A stretch of 64,000 nt of DNA, from NCBI GenBank assembly GCA_964036155.1, contig OZ038423.1, positions 43,229,249-43,293,248 of the forward strand, read 5' to 3'. The translations under genes and the position numbers were made by a program. The notes under the pieces were generated by a model. That model was not told the origin of the DNA. It saw only the letters and a program-made list of their open reading frames with translations, and searched no databases. This DNA is from Diploscapter coronatus. Its lineage: Eukaryota > Nematoda > Chromadorea > Rhabditida > Rhabditidae. This document shows, piece by piece, positions 24,902 through 38,600 of the stretch (positions within the stretch are counted from its first letter, which is position 1; each line of letters begins with the position of its first letter).

Positions 24902-24905
24902 TCTG
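24902..24905 (-). promoter_or_regulatory. 3' splice acceptor upstream of the OTU gene start (candidate trans-splice site)
   Basis: On the minus strand TTTTCAG ends at 24903, about 50 bp before the ATG at 24853. No 5' exon was found for it. It could accept a spliced leader or end a 5' UTR intron. Confidence 0.4.
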
Positions 24906-26657
24906 AAAATGATTGATTTTGAAAAATCGACAAGACATGTTGTTGAAAGAGGATTTGTACAAAAATCGCAATTCAAAATTAACAAGAAAAAAGAATTTCG
25001 ATTTTTCGTTTTTCCGAACAAAGGACTGAAAATGAAAATTGAATGAGAGTGAGAATGCTAATGCGTTACTGCAAAGTAACGTTCCCTTATCACACCACAA
25101 CAACAAAAGGACATGTTACGAAATCGAAAAAAATAGGGAAGAAGGAAAAATCGAATTAGAATTCTGTGGAGAAAAAGTAAAATGATTGAAATGAATTACG
25201 ATGTAATTAAAGGGAGAAGCTTCAATATGACGGAGAATTAATTTAGATTTCTTGGAAAACTCATTCAGCTTACTTATTCGTAAAATTCCCCCACTTTCAA
25301 TATAAGGTATTTGGTAGGGGGAGGAAAATTGTGTGAATTTTAGAATAGGTTAATCTTCCAAGAAGCAATTAATGAAACTGAACGGGTATAATCGGGAAAA
25401 TGAAGATGATACAACGTTAACGAGTAATTGAAGGCAGAAAGTAAATGGGAGCTGAATGAAGGGAGGAAAAGAGAAGGCGAAAATGAGAGAGGAGAGGATT
25501 TGCAGACGAATATTGATCGCAAATAAGCTAGAGAGTAGGAGAAGGTATGAGAGGGGAAAGAAAGACAGAAAGAGAGAGAGAGAATATTCTGCAAGACAGG
25601 CTCCCGAATGAAGCAGCAGAAGATAGGGGAAGATGCATAGACATATTGCGCGAAAGAAGAATAGCCAGTCGGGTGGTGTGAGTGAGAGAGTGGTCAGATG
25701 GTCAGGACGGAGAGGGAACAGAGAAGCAGAAATGAGAGAAATTAGAAAGGAATGACGTAGCATGAAGGAATTGGAACAAATTGGAGAAACTGTATGGAAA
25801 TTTTAGAGAATCCCAGAAAAATCAAGAAAAATTGATATTTTTTCAGATCTTTTAGAGCATAAATGTGATTTTATTCTGAAAATTTTTGAATGAAATAAAA
25901 TTTGTAAAATTCGAGGATGAAATTTGGCCTGAAACTTAAACTTTTCAACAAACAAAGTGAGTGATAAAAATCGAAAGATAGACACCCCTTCTTCATAAAG
26001 GAGCGTTCCTGTGTCGGAATAGGCAGTAATTCCTCCCTTATCTCCATTCGCCCATCAACCCACTTTCGTACCAAAAAGAACTTTATTTTCTACGACAAGA
26101 TTCAAGAGAAACACAATTCAAACCTCAACTATCAAAATTCTACAAACTTAGACGAAAATGGCAACATTAGCTCCTTAGTAAGTGTCACTCAACTCATCAT
26201 TATCACAATCTGTAAAAGTCGCCTATTTTAAGGGCGAAATAAAAGTAAAATAGGTCAAATTTACAAATTCGCCAATGATAAGTTGATAAGAAATACGAAC
26301 GAGCCTCAAAATAAGACAACCTGAATAGCGCTAGACGTTATAACACGAAAATAGCAAAATAATATGAGAAAGAATATCGTGTCCAACTTTATTTGAATAC
26401 TTTTAGTGTCATGATGTTTCGCGGTTTCTAAATAATCTACAAAACTAATAAAATAGAACCTTCATCAAAATGAATAAAACGATTTCCGTATCCACTTGTA
26501 CCCAAAGACGCTCAAATGATATTGATAGAAAGATTCAACAACTCAAAAATTCAACAAACGACAATAAATAAAGAAATAATGGATAAAACAAATAAAATAA
26601 TAAAATATGGCCGGGTTTACGGTGCCTCAGAAGGGACTAAATGGATTAGGGCCTGCA
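24906..26657. other. Spacer between CAD and the OTU gene, with a GA-rich tract
   Basis: No gene was recognised. A strongly purine-rich tract on the plus strand runs from about 25430 to 25760, including a (GA)n run near 25570-25584. ORFs across it on the minus strand are pure low-complexity Ser/Leu/Phe and were not accepted. The part beside CAD (about 26100-26650) is AT-rich, as expected for CAD's 3' UTR and downstream DNA. Confidence 0.5.
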
Positions 26658-29600
26658 TTAGATGTGATCGGTGATATGATTGGCGCGTCCTAGGAGCAGA
26701 CTCAGAATCGCCATCCGAACGAACACGCCGTTTTCTGCCTGCAAATTCGGGTGATAAAAATGATTAGTGAATTTTGTTTCGTTGATTTCGAAAAATAAAA
26801 AAAAACTGGAAAACCGAGTTTTTTCAGTTTTGCATGATTGAAATTAGAGATGTTCGAAAATTTAAATTTCAAAAAAGAGTTAGCAAAAATCTCCACAGAC
26901 AAATTTTGATTTATTTTTTATTGGTACACTAACTAAGATACTTCACGAAAAAACTAATTAGTACCCGTATTCAGAAAATTTATTCAAATGGACAACTTAT
27001 CCATTTTAGAAGACAAAATTACTCTTAAAAGTAATAATTGGGTATTTTACCCAAGGAATTATAGTGAATGATTAACCATTTTCATTTGATTTTTTTTTTA
27101 AAATTGACAAGTTATTCACATGGGCCAAATTTTGCTGAACACGAGTACAGAAGAATAAAAATCGAGTACGAGGAATTCTTTTTGATTACAGACCTGTCTG
27201 AAATACGCGGCCCTTTCATCTCCATCCAGTTCGGTCGAAATCTCGTCCACTCTCGGCAAGGGGTGCATCACCACGGGGCGGTTGCGTTTCGGGACTGCAA
27301 ATTTAAAAATTTTATCATTTGTTTATCCTCTAATTATCTTAGATATGGGGGCTTAAGCAGAATTTCCGTATGTACCCCACTTAAGTCGAATACTGCACTG
27401 AAGAGAGATATTCATTTCTGTCTTGTAAATGTCCCTGGTTCAGCTCCAGGTTGTGGCAGTGTTTTTTATTTGCAAACACTTCATTTTGCTTGATTGGAAG
27501 TCGGTTCCTAGTCTTTTCAGAGCCTCGAAATATCTCGAATAGGGAGCAAGATAAGTGGGTAGAATGCTATATGAAAAATGTTCAGCACTAATTCCCGACT
27601 TAGAAGTCCCATAATTTTTAAAATTCCTAAAATTAAGGGGTCGAAGTCTGGTCCTGAATGCTAAAGAACGTCCTTAACCATGGAAAAGTAAATTTAGGAC
27701 TGAACTTCGACTTTTAATTTCAATGGTTATGAAAAATTCTGAGACTTATAATTGTAAATCGAGAATTTAATGCTGAACATTTTTCATACCCGCAAATTAT
27801 TGCCTTACCGAGAATGCTCTCGTTTTCCTCGTCCTCGACGCGCGCTGCATCGTTCAGCAGCTTAGCGTTGATCACATAGCTGCCCTTCACTCTCTCGTAC
27901 TCGTCCTAAATTCGACCAATTTCATAGAAATCGAAGATTTTACTGCAATCTTATGCATTGTTTATTTCACCCAATGCAAACAATGTTTAGGTTATGACGA
28001 CTTTCAAAGAAGAGAGTATTCGAAAGGGAAGAAACGATGTAAAATGAAATATTTTGCTAAATTGGCAACATAGGACAGAATAAGCATATTTACTGAAAAG
28101 AAGAAAAATATGTCCAAATAATGATTTTCTTACCGGATTAGCGAACCGCTCCTTCTGAATACGAGTCACATAGACGACATCCACATGGTGAATGCCTTCA
28201 GCCAGATTCGTGAATTTCTTCTGAAAACGCAAAAAAATACCGTAATCTTCATTCTAATCCATTTTACCTGGGTAAAGTTGGAATGTTTGTTGACGTAATT
28301 GCAGACGTCCTCAGGCATTCCTAGGCCTTCTGTCGGACTCACGTAGTGCAGGGTTATACCCTGGAATTATAGAAGATAAAGGTATTTGAACGTTCAATAA
28401 ATTTCAGGAATTACAAAAATTAGCATTCATGCACTAGCTTCATTTATCTTCGCTGTTTATGAATAGAAAATGGGAAAAGCAAGTATGCTAAATTCTGGAT
28501 TACTACAAATGACTCGTTTAGATTCCTGAATGAAGATCAGCTTACCTCATAGACGCAGAGCAGTTTGGCGAGTGAATGCACCGTTCTGCCGTGCTTCAGA
28601 TCGCCGACCATCGCAATCGTCAGTCCGTTTACCGTACTGTTCTCGCATCGGATCGTATAGATGTCGAGCAGGGCCTGAAATTGAAAACAATCATTTTATA
28701 GCACTGAAAATTACGAGATTTTAGAAATTTGAAAAAAAAAGTCTGGCTTTTTTACCTGGGTCGGATGTTCCCCAGCCCCATCGCCAGCATTGATCAGAGG
28801 AATCTTCGCCACTTTGCAGCCTTTGTGCGCAGCGCCTTTCTCATTGTGACGCAGCACGAGAATGTCCGAGTAGCCACACATCATTCGGACGGTGTCTGAA
28901 ATTGCCCTCTATATTTTACTTTAAATTTTAGAAGTCTTTTTTGATTTGATCAATTTGATCAGTTTATCACGAGAGTTCCGAATTTTTCAGTAATTTACAA
29001 AAAGATTAGTTTTTTTCCTAGCTTCTAACCTTCCAAAGTTTCCCCTTTTGTGACAGACGATGAAACCGCGTCGATTTTGATGTTGGTTCCTCCAAGACGA
29101 AGCATCGCAGATTCGAATGAACAGCACGTGCGTGTGGACGGCTCGTAGAACATCGCTCCCATCACGTAGCCCTGAAAAATCGACAAATGCCTGATTTCTT
29201 GAAAATATTTAACTTTTGAGAGACGTGAAACTTTAATGAAATATTCTACTCATTTTAGGCTCTTTTCCGGTAGGTTTCAAAGCTAGAATAGGAGCAGTCT
29301 TTTTCCATTCGAGGTCAAAGGTATTCGTGATTTTGGGCGCAGTTTTGCCAAGCTTTCCGTCAACTTACATGCAGAACATGGGTCAGGGAGTGATGTCTTT
29401 CGACGCTCTGTCTGCACGCGTCCGCCACGTCGAAGATACGGCTCAGCTTAAAGAAATAGGGTTTCATAAGTCCAAAATTAGATATTAAATTCACAAACCT
29501 GAGATTTGCTGAGATCCAAAACAGACACGAGATGCTTTCCAGTCAGAGCGATGGGATCGATTGGAGTGGCTGGACGAGGCGGCGAGGCATACGGACTGCC

Positions 29601-32600
29601 ATCCGAGGACGTGCTCGAGACCACTGAAAATACTAATCAATCCTGGACTTTCTCACCGTTGTTCAAAATGTAAATAATGGAGAATAAACTTCCGGTTGTA
29701 AAATTGATCAAATTATATGGTGTTTCAACGTTTTTCCCATTTGATCGCTTCATTAAATGTTAGACTCAGTAAGTTCTTGGATTAGTGAGAAATTTTTGAC
29801 GATGGAAAATTTGGAATTCAACTCACCATTCTTGTCAGCCACGGTCTCTCGCAACTCACGAAGAACGTTGCCAAATGCATCGATAGTCTCAGGCGTTTTT
29901 CCATGCGCATAGAAGAAGTCAGTTCGCATGTTTCTGCCGAAACCCGGTTCTGCCACGATCTGTAAGATAGAGTTGTTGAAAAATGAATAAAATATGACTC
30001 GATTTCTCTAGTAATAAGTGGCATAAAATCAAGCAAGAAAAATAGTAAAAAATAACTTTCTATAACCATTTGACTTGTATTGAACCAGAGTTTAAATTAT
30101 AAATGTGAAAACCTACTACTCCATCAGAATAGACGACCTCCCCTCGAATGACGACATTCACGACTTTTCCCCTGACAGTTCTGCCCGCAAAAGGAGTCCA
30201 ACCTGCTTTGCTGCTGCCGCCTTCCTTCGGAATCGTCCATTCTTTGTTCATCTCCACCTGAATTTTAAAATTTGATTATATTTTTTTCTAAACTTTTAGA
30301 CACATTTCATATTGTAAAGATGAATGAGAAATTTGAAGTAATCTATAACATCTCTTGAAAGAAATATGAAATTTTGATTTCACGTAAATTTCAAATAGTT
30401 TTACCTCGATGTAAGTATCGGGTTGTGTTGGCAGACCGAAAATTCTTTGGGGGTTAGTGTGCAGGCGATCGATCAATTGCCTGAAATTCAAATGTGCAAA
30501 TTTGTATTTTTCAAAGAAACCACCTCATGGTGAGTTTTCCCTGATGTACAGCAGTGATGAGCAGAGGTAGCATGTACTCGATTCCAGGGAAACCGGGAGG
30601 AATTTTCTCCTGGGAACCATTCTTCTCGTCCCAAGTGTGGGGTGCTGAAGTTGAAAGATGTTTGAAAATCCATGATTTTTGCATGAAAATACCGTGATCC
30701 GTAGCGAAAACGTCGATGAAATCGAGATTCTTCCACAGAGCGTCGATGTCGCTCTGAGTTCCGAGTTTGGGACGGACCTGAAAATGAAACGAAAATATCT
30801 CGAAGAACAAGAATATGAAAATCGGGCAGTCTATGTTATGTCAAAATTTCTATAAATGAATGACAATAAGTAATTTTTTAAAATGGTCTACTTAAGAATT
30901 TGAAAAATTCCAGGATCATTATAAACTTAAAAGAAATCAACCTCTCTAATTCCTTCCGGCAAATTGTCACTGCACAGGAAGAGATGATGAGGTGCGACTT
31001 CGCAAGTCACATTCAGACCTCGTTTCTTCGCGTCCACAATCAACTCGATTTCCTCGGCTCGAGCAACATGGCAAATGTGGACTAAAATTGTTTAAATTTA
31101 ACACTGTTTCCAAAAATATAAACAATAAACAAAAATCGATAAATTATACCTGGCCGATTTGACAACTGTGCCATGAAGAGAATCGCGGCGAGGGTTTCCT
31201 TCTCCGCGTGACAAACGATGGGACGAGAAGAGGGGAAAGATTTGAGGTGCTGAAATTGGAAAATCTCAGAAATTACTAAAATTCCCACAATTTAGAATTG
31301 AACGAACGAAATCCTTGGCTTTGAAATTGAATGATCGAGCAGATGAGTCATTTAGGAAAATCCCCTACCTTGACCCAATCAGAAATACTGTCCATCTTGA
31401 GTGCAGAGAAAGTGTCGTTCAGATACATCTTCAGCCCTGCAGCTTTGTGTGCCAGCTTGGCTGCTTCTTCCGAATTCTCTGCAGTCGCGCCGATGTACAG
31501 AGCGTAGTCGACCAGGGATTTTGAAGAGGCTAGCTAAAGTTTCACATTTTAACATAATGAAGGAAATTAATGAATAAAGTTCCGAATTTCATTAAATCAT
31601 TGGCATGATAGACTTTGAATTGAAAAACTAGTATATTAGGTGAAAGTTGAATTTTTTTTTTAAATATCAAAGATCAAGATAAAATCTAGCATTTGAATTT
31701 TCCCTTCATATTAGAAGTCCGGATAAAGTCTAAAAACCTACCTTCTCGACCATTTCGAACGTTTCTGCATTAGTCAATGGTGGGTTTGTGTTTGGCATTG
31801 CGAGAATCTGCGTGATGCCTCCAGCCAATGCTGCCTGAGTGCAAGTAGTCCAGTCTTCCTGAAATAAACAAAAAATGCTTGCTTTAAGAAAAGTAAGAAT
31901 TGCCTTGTGAGTTGCTCCCGGCTCTCTGACATGGACGTGGACATCGATTAGACCTGGCAGGCGTTTCAGAGTGCGGCTCGCGATGCAGTCGATCTGGGAA
32001 AAATTTCAGTAAATTAAAAAAAAGAAATTTAAAAAGAAGTTTTTAATGAAAACGGAATAAGAAAGTGCACCATTCCATAAAACGATAAAAATGAAAAGAA
32101 ATGTCTCAAACACCTGCGTATTGACGGGTGGATGTCTGCCGACGAGTCTGAGGGCCTCGATGAAGATCTTGGCGCATTTGATGTCCGTGATGAGCGGGAT
32201 GCCGCTGTCGATCGCCATTCGACGGGTCATGTAGCCGTGCGTTCTGAAAATTGGTCGAATTTAAAGAAGCTAAGTTTATGAATAAAAATGATCCTTGAAA
32301 TTGGTTTAGCATAAAATTCATTGATTACCTGAATGCAGACACCCTGTAGGCTCCCTTGCCCTTGATCGGCAGATTGATGACCAACTGGAATTCCTTCTCC
32401 TCGAAAAATTCAATCAGAGTCCTGAAAATTTCGAATTTCATCAAAAAACATTCGAGAAATAAATACCTTGCGCCGGCACTCGTCTTCGCGTCCTCGATTC
32501 CCTTGTCAAATGGCCATTCAACTGATGTGACATGGATGTTGTTCGACTAAAATCATCAGAATGCTCATCGAAAGATAAGTTGGTACACATTGAAGAATAT

Positions 32601-35600
32601 TCAATATCGGGAATCCTTTAATTTTCTCCTACCTGGAAGTAATCGGCTGTTCCTTTCGATCCATAGAGATTGAAGCCAAGTGATTGAAGGGTCTGGACGC
32701 TTCGGAGCATCTCAGCCTTTGCCTAAATTCAAGACAATAGGAAATTAGAATCATAAACCAACTGCTGATTTGCAAAAAGATTTACCCTCATTTTTCTTTG
32801 AAATACACGAATTTGCGAATCTCTTACATGATATCCTCCAACCGACAGGAAGACAGAGCTGCCTGCCGGAGGGACGACGAATCCAGTTGATAGAAGAGCC
32901 TTCAGATATGCCTCGTATCTGTCCTTGCCGAAACAGGCCACTTCTCCTGTCGATGACATTTCCACGCCCAACATCACATCTGCACCTGCCAGACGGGAAA
33001 ACGAGAATTGAGGAACCTGAAGAATTTTAATTTTTTTAAAAAATCGCTATTTCAAGACTTGCTTCAGAGTTTGAGTGAACAATTGTGAGTAATCCTGTGA
33101 AAAGATAATGTCTTATACTTTTCGTCCAATTTTCGCAATAAGGTTCAGATGATTTTAGCAAAAAAGGGATTTTTGATAAAACATAACAATTTGAAGTCCA
33201 ACCTTGACTCCGACCCTGTCCCTGCCCTTGAGCAGTCCATGGTTTCTGAGACTGTGTCTGAGCGAAGGATTGTCGACGGCCATCATCACCCTGGTGGCCA
33301 GAGCGACGAAGTCGAAGTCGAGTGTCTTCGACACGAACGGGAAGCTGCGCGATACTCGCAGGTTGCACTCGATCACTTTCAGCTCGTTGTCCTAATTTAT
33401 TGTAGGTAAATGCTCCAACTTTATCAATTTTTTGAAGAGATGTCTTTTAGCAGAGGGGAGAAAAAACTTGAAATGGTTGAAGATTTTTCAGAAAATAGAT
33501 AGAATTGATATTTAACCCTTTTACAAACCTTTGCAATCAGCTGCATATTGAACGGTCCGTTGACGTTGAAGCACTCCGCAATTCTGTGGGCGATTTCCGT
33601 GATTCGCTCCAGAGTGACCTGAAGTCATACATCTTGAAAATCATCATTATCCAGTGTCCGAATCCACGAAACTCTCGGAACCTCCGAAAACTACCCACAG
33701 GAACCTTCTTCCCGCTATGAGGTTACTGGCAGTTTGTAAATGACGGAATGCTCTTTTCTCACCCGATTTCTTCCTCCCCTCGCTCTCTAGCACGACATTC
33801 CGTCATTTCCAGGTTGCCGAGGTTTCTATACGAAGGCTCCGAGTTTTGTAGATCCGGGCACTAACCAGATTTTTCATGACTTCTTCTAGTTCATACACTG
33901 CCATTGATGAATCAAATCAGTACAATAAAAATACACAATGCTAAAAAGGTTGGTAATTTCCTACCTTGTTGAGATCCTGTGGAGGAGTGACGAGAGTGGC
34001 ATCTCCGGAGTGGATTCCCGCATTCTCGATGTGCTCGCTCACGGCCATCACCAGCACTTTGCCCTCGAATGCAACGGCGTCGACATCGATTTCCTTGGCG
34101 TTGCTGAAAAGTTACAGGTCAGAAAATGTCGAAAAAACTGATAAATTTGAAATTACCCTTTCTACGCATATTCTGAAAGAAAGTAAGATTTTTCAACTTC
34201 TGGAAGTACCTGATGAATTTCGACACAACCACGGGATGTTCCTTCGCCACGACAGTGGCCTGTTGAAGGAAACTCGCCAGATCATCTTCATTGTGAGCGA
34301 CATTCATCGCCGCGCCACTCAGCACGTAGGATGGACGAATCAGACAGGGATAGCCGACTTCCGCACAGAAGAGCTGCAAGTTTAGAAAATTGGAAAATAT
34401 TCTGACTTAGGTAGGTTTTGAGGCAGACTCAAAAATATAGGGTGGTAGATCACAAGACTAAACTGACTTAAATCCTCCTGAGTCAGGAGTTATGCACAAA
34501 TCTTCATAATCTTTTCCACCAAAACTAAAAATATTTGAGACATTTCAAAGCGGATGGTTTTCAGGAGAAATAAAAATCCAATTCAAGAGAAAAATTATGT
34601 CTATTTTACAAACCTTAGCGTCCTCGATATTGTCGCTCTTCTTCCAATTCGGCTGACTGATTTTGAGTCCCTCCAACTTCCTGCTGAATTTGTATCTGTC
34701 CTCGGCAGAATCGATCGAGTCTGGCGAAGTTCCGAAAATTGTCACCTGAAACCCAATCATAAGAATACTTGTAAGAAGAAAACACTAGAGTTTACCTGTG
34801 CACGACTCAACGTCAAAGCGATGTTGTTTGGTGCCTGCCCTCCGAAAGCCAAAATCAGTCCCTTCGGTCGTTCTTTCTGGTAGATCTCGAAGACTGTCTC
34901 GAAGGAAATTTCCTCGAAATACAATCGGTCGCAGATGTCGTAGTCGGTGGAGACCTACATTAAAAAAACTTGATTTTTTCGGGTAAAACGTTATTTTATT
35001 CTCATCTTATTTTGTCAAGAGTTAGAAAGAAGAAATTAAAGACAATATAACGGAGAAAAGGAGTAAAGACATTTAGTCAATGACTCTATGTGATAATTTG
35101 TCAACTCTAACAATGAAACATTTAAGTGCCAAGAAGTCGCAAGTTGAAATTAAGCTTTATAATGGAAGTAAAAATGAAAAATTGACTAAAAAAGTGGTTT
35201 CTAACCGTTTCCGGATTGCAGTTGACCATGATAGTCTCGTATCCCAGTGCCTTCAGCTCTCTCACACACCCAACGCAGGAGGCATCGAATTCGACTGAGG
35301 AACCGATTCTGTAGACCCCAGAGCCGAGCACGATCACGCAGTTCTTCTGCAAATAAAAGATAATCAATTCGAAAGAGTTTCGTCATGATTTCATACAAAC
35401 ATTTAGATATAAGGAAAAAATAGGTGTTTTCGAAACTTCAACGTGATTTTCGATATTTGTCACTAGATTTGTAGAAGCTTGCAAAATCCTTACCATATCA
35501 AAATTGACATCATTGTGCGCTCCATTGTAGGTGAGATACAGGTAGTTGGTCTGTGCCGGCCACTCGCCAGCCACCGTGTCGATCTGCTTCACGCATGGCA

Positions 35601-38600
35601 GAATGTTCATTTGGAGACGCAGTTCGCGGATTTTTGACTCCGTGCTGCAAGTAGAAAATTGTATAAAAAATCCTCTCAATTTAAATTTCATACAAGTTAT
35701 TATTTTTCGCCACGCTACCTTTAGAAAATTTAATAACTGCATGAGTGAAGTGAAATTCGGAAACTACCTGTTCACTCTCTTGGAAATCTGCTTATCCGAA
35801 AATCCGGCCTGTTTTGCTTCGAGCAGCAGGCATGCGGGCAGCTTTTCAACCTGAAATGAGACACTTTGGAAAATCTAAATGACTATCTGATGGCTCAAGT
35901 GGATTTAAAAGAAATTGCTATTTTCAACTCAAATCGGATCGAACGCGGCAAAAATAAAAATTTGAAAATTCGAAGTGAAATTCTTACGTCGAATTTCTCG
36001 AGTCTCTGATAGATGTCGATGATGTTGTGCATTCTGAGCAGGAACCAGCGGTCGATCTTACTCAGCTCGTAGGCCTTCTCCACGTCGAAATCGCCGTAGT
36101 ACATGCCTCGGGCCAGCGCGAACATTCGTTTGTCAGTCGGTTTTGAAATGTCCTAAAAATAAACTATTATCATTTCTAGAAATTCTAAGATGTTTGCTAT
36201 CTTGAGAAATAAAGAAGGATAGCTGATATGATGAAAAATCCGAAGAAAAAATAAGTGACCTCATCGACGGCCTTTCTGTGGAAGTAGAATGGAGAGAAGC
36301 CATCGGCACTGTCGGACACCATCCTCAGTGCCTTCTGGAAGGCCTCCTCGAAGGAGCGGCCGATTCCCATCACTTCTCCGACGGATTTCATCGAACTGCC
36401 GATCTGATAAAATCATAAATTCCATGAAGATCATCAGCAAATTTCGAGTTAACTCACACTCCAATTACTTTGGACTATTCTTCATTTAAAAAGGGCGGCG
36501 TAGCGCAGTGGTTGTGTGTTACTGCCTACAGCTAGGGCTCAAGTTCGCCCCCCGCTCCTCACCCAAACCAAGGGGGTTAAGAAATGTTGGTAGTGGATAA
36601 AACCACGAAAAATTCGCCTAAAATCCCTCGGCTGTTGCACACAACAACAGTCTGTCCTCGGGACGGGCCACTAGTCCTGTGTGGCTAGGATAGGCCGACT
36701 GCCCCATTACGGGCTGAGGGTAGCCGACCCCACCCAGTGGGAATAATAAGGCTAGGAAGAAAAAAAAAAAAAAAAAATTCTTCATTTAAAAGAAAACTTT
36801 GCAGAGATGAGTTTCATGAATGAGATGGATAATTTTACATTTTTAAAAGTTAGAAAATTGCACAAAACTAGAAAAGATGAAACATTTTTCCCATTTTCAT
36901 ACCTGAGTGCTGACTCTCGAGAATTTTCCGAGGTCCCATCTGGGGCACTTCACGACACAGTAGTCGAGAGATGGTTCGAAGCAAGCAGTGGTTTCGCCTG
37001 AAATAACATTGCTGAAATAGGATTTTCTCCGAGGAAACATACCAGTGACATTGTTCTTCAACTCCGGCAGTCTGTGTCCGAGTGCGAGTTTCGCAGCGAT
37101 GTAGGCCAGGGGGTATCCGGTCGCTTTCGAGGCCAATGCAGACGATCGCGACAGACGAGCGTTCACCTCGATGATGTAGTACTGCAAATTCAGATTGCAT
37201 GTGGAGGAAACATTTCAGAACGTTTCTAAACGACGCGAAGGAAGTAGATTTTTAGAAATAAAAGATAGGGAATAAAGTATAAGAAGAAAAGATAGATAAC
37301 GTAATTTACAATTTGTCTGAACTTTACCTTGAGCGAATGCGGATCGAGAGCGTATTGAATGTTGCACTCCCCAATGATGCCGATTTCACGAATGACTTTG
37401 ATGGCGCAGGTGCGCAGCATGTTGTACTCTAGGTCGGACAGAGTTTGGGAGGGTGCGACCTAAAATTAGATCAAAAATTAGGAATTCTGTCTAAGATAAT
37501 ATCCGAATTTATAAACGTGGAAAGAATAAATACTCACCACGACCGACTCTCCAGTGTGAATGCCAAGAGGGTCGATATTTTCCATGTTGCAGACCGTGAC
37601 GCAGTTATCGAACCCATCTCTAACCACCTCGTACTCAACTTCCTTCCAGCCTTTCAGACTTTTGTCGATCAAAACCTGAAATGGAAGATGAATAAAAAGA
37701 AAACCAGGAACAATGGGAAATTCATGTCCTTCCTCAAAGTTTCTTGCCACAAGGAAAGTTTTGGAAAACCTGATCTTCCATAAGATCAAAAACTTGCCTG
37801 ATTTGAATGGTTTAGTGCAGTAGTCGTGATTGTCGTCAATTCTTCATCACTGGATGCGAAACCAGAGCCAAGTCCGCCCAAGGCAAATGCAGCTCTGACA
37901 AGGACTGGATAGCCCAGCTGAAAATTTCTTCGAACAAACGCTCAGGAAACATTTCGAACCTCGTGAGCAGCCTGCAGCGCCCCTTGCAACGTGTTGGCAG
38001 CCTTGCTCGGAGCGACCTCCTCCCCAATTGCCTTGATCAAATCGTTGAACTTCTCGCGATCTTCAGTATTCATGATTGCGGTGATCGGAGTGCCGAGGAC
38101 CTAAAAAATTTAAGTTAGAGAATTTTTAGTAAGAATCATAAGTCTGAAATTGAATAGTTTCATTCATGAGCGTTTATAAAAAGAAAAAGGGAAACATTAA
38201 TTTTTCACCATTTCCTTCGGATAAATTGCAAATTCCAACCTCAACATCGTATTTCTCAAACACTCCATCTTTGTAGAGATCGACGGCGCAGTTCAACGCC
38301 GTCTGTCCACCGAAAGTGACAAGGATGCCTGTGGGTCTTTCCTTCTTGATCACCTAAATAGTTAATTTCTTTTAAACTGGCAGGTCAATTTTTGTAATCC
38401 TTACATCAGTGACATACTCCTTGGTGATTGGCAGGAAGTAGGTGTGGTCGGCAAAGCCTTTCGAAGTCTGCACAGTAGCGATGTTGGGGTTGATCAGAAC
38501 TGTTCGGACGCCTTCTTCCTTCAGGGCTTTTATGGCCTGCAAAAATAACTTCATCCAGTTTTACAATTGACAAACATTTTTTTAACAATTTCAGTGAGTT

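Noticed and set aside
25340..25763. Overlapping minus-strand ORFs of 84 and 137 codons
   Set aside because: They run through a purine tract; composition is Ser/Leu/Phe low complexity, open in two frames, with no splice partners or domain.
36493..36560. A functional tRNA gene
   Set aside because: The A and B boxes are present, but the head does not close into a full cloverleaf with acceptor stem, and it is followed by a SINE body, poly(A) and target duplications.
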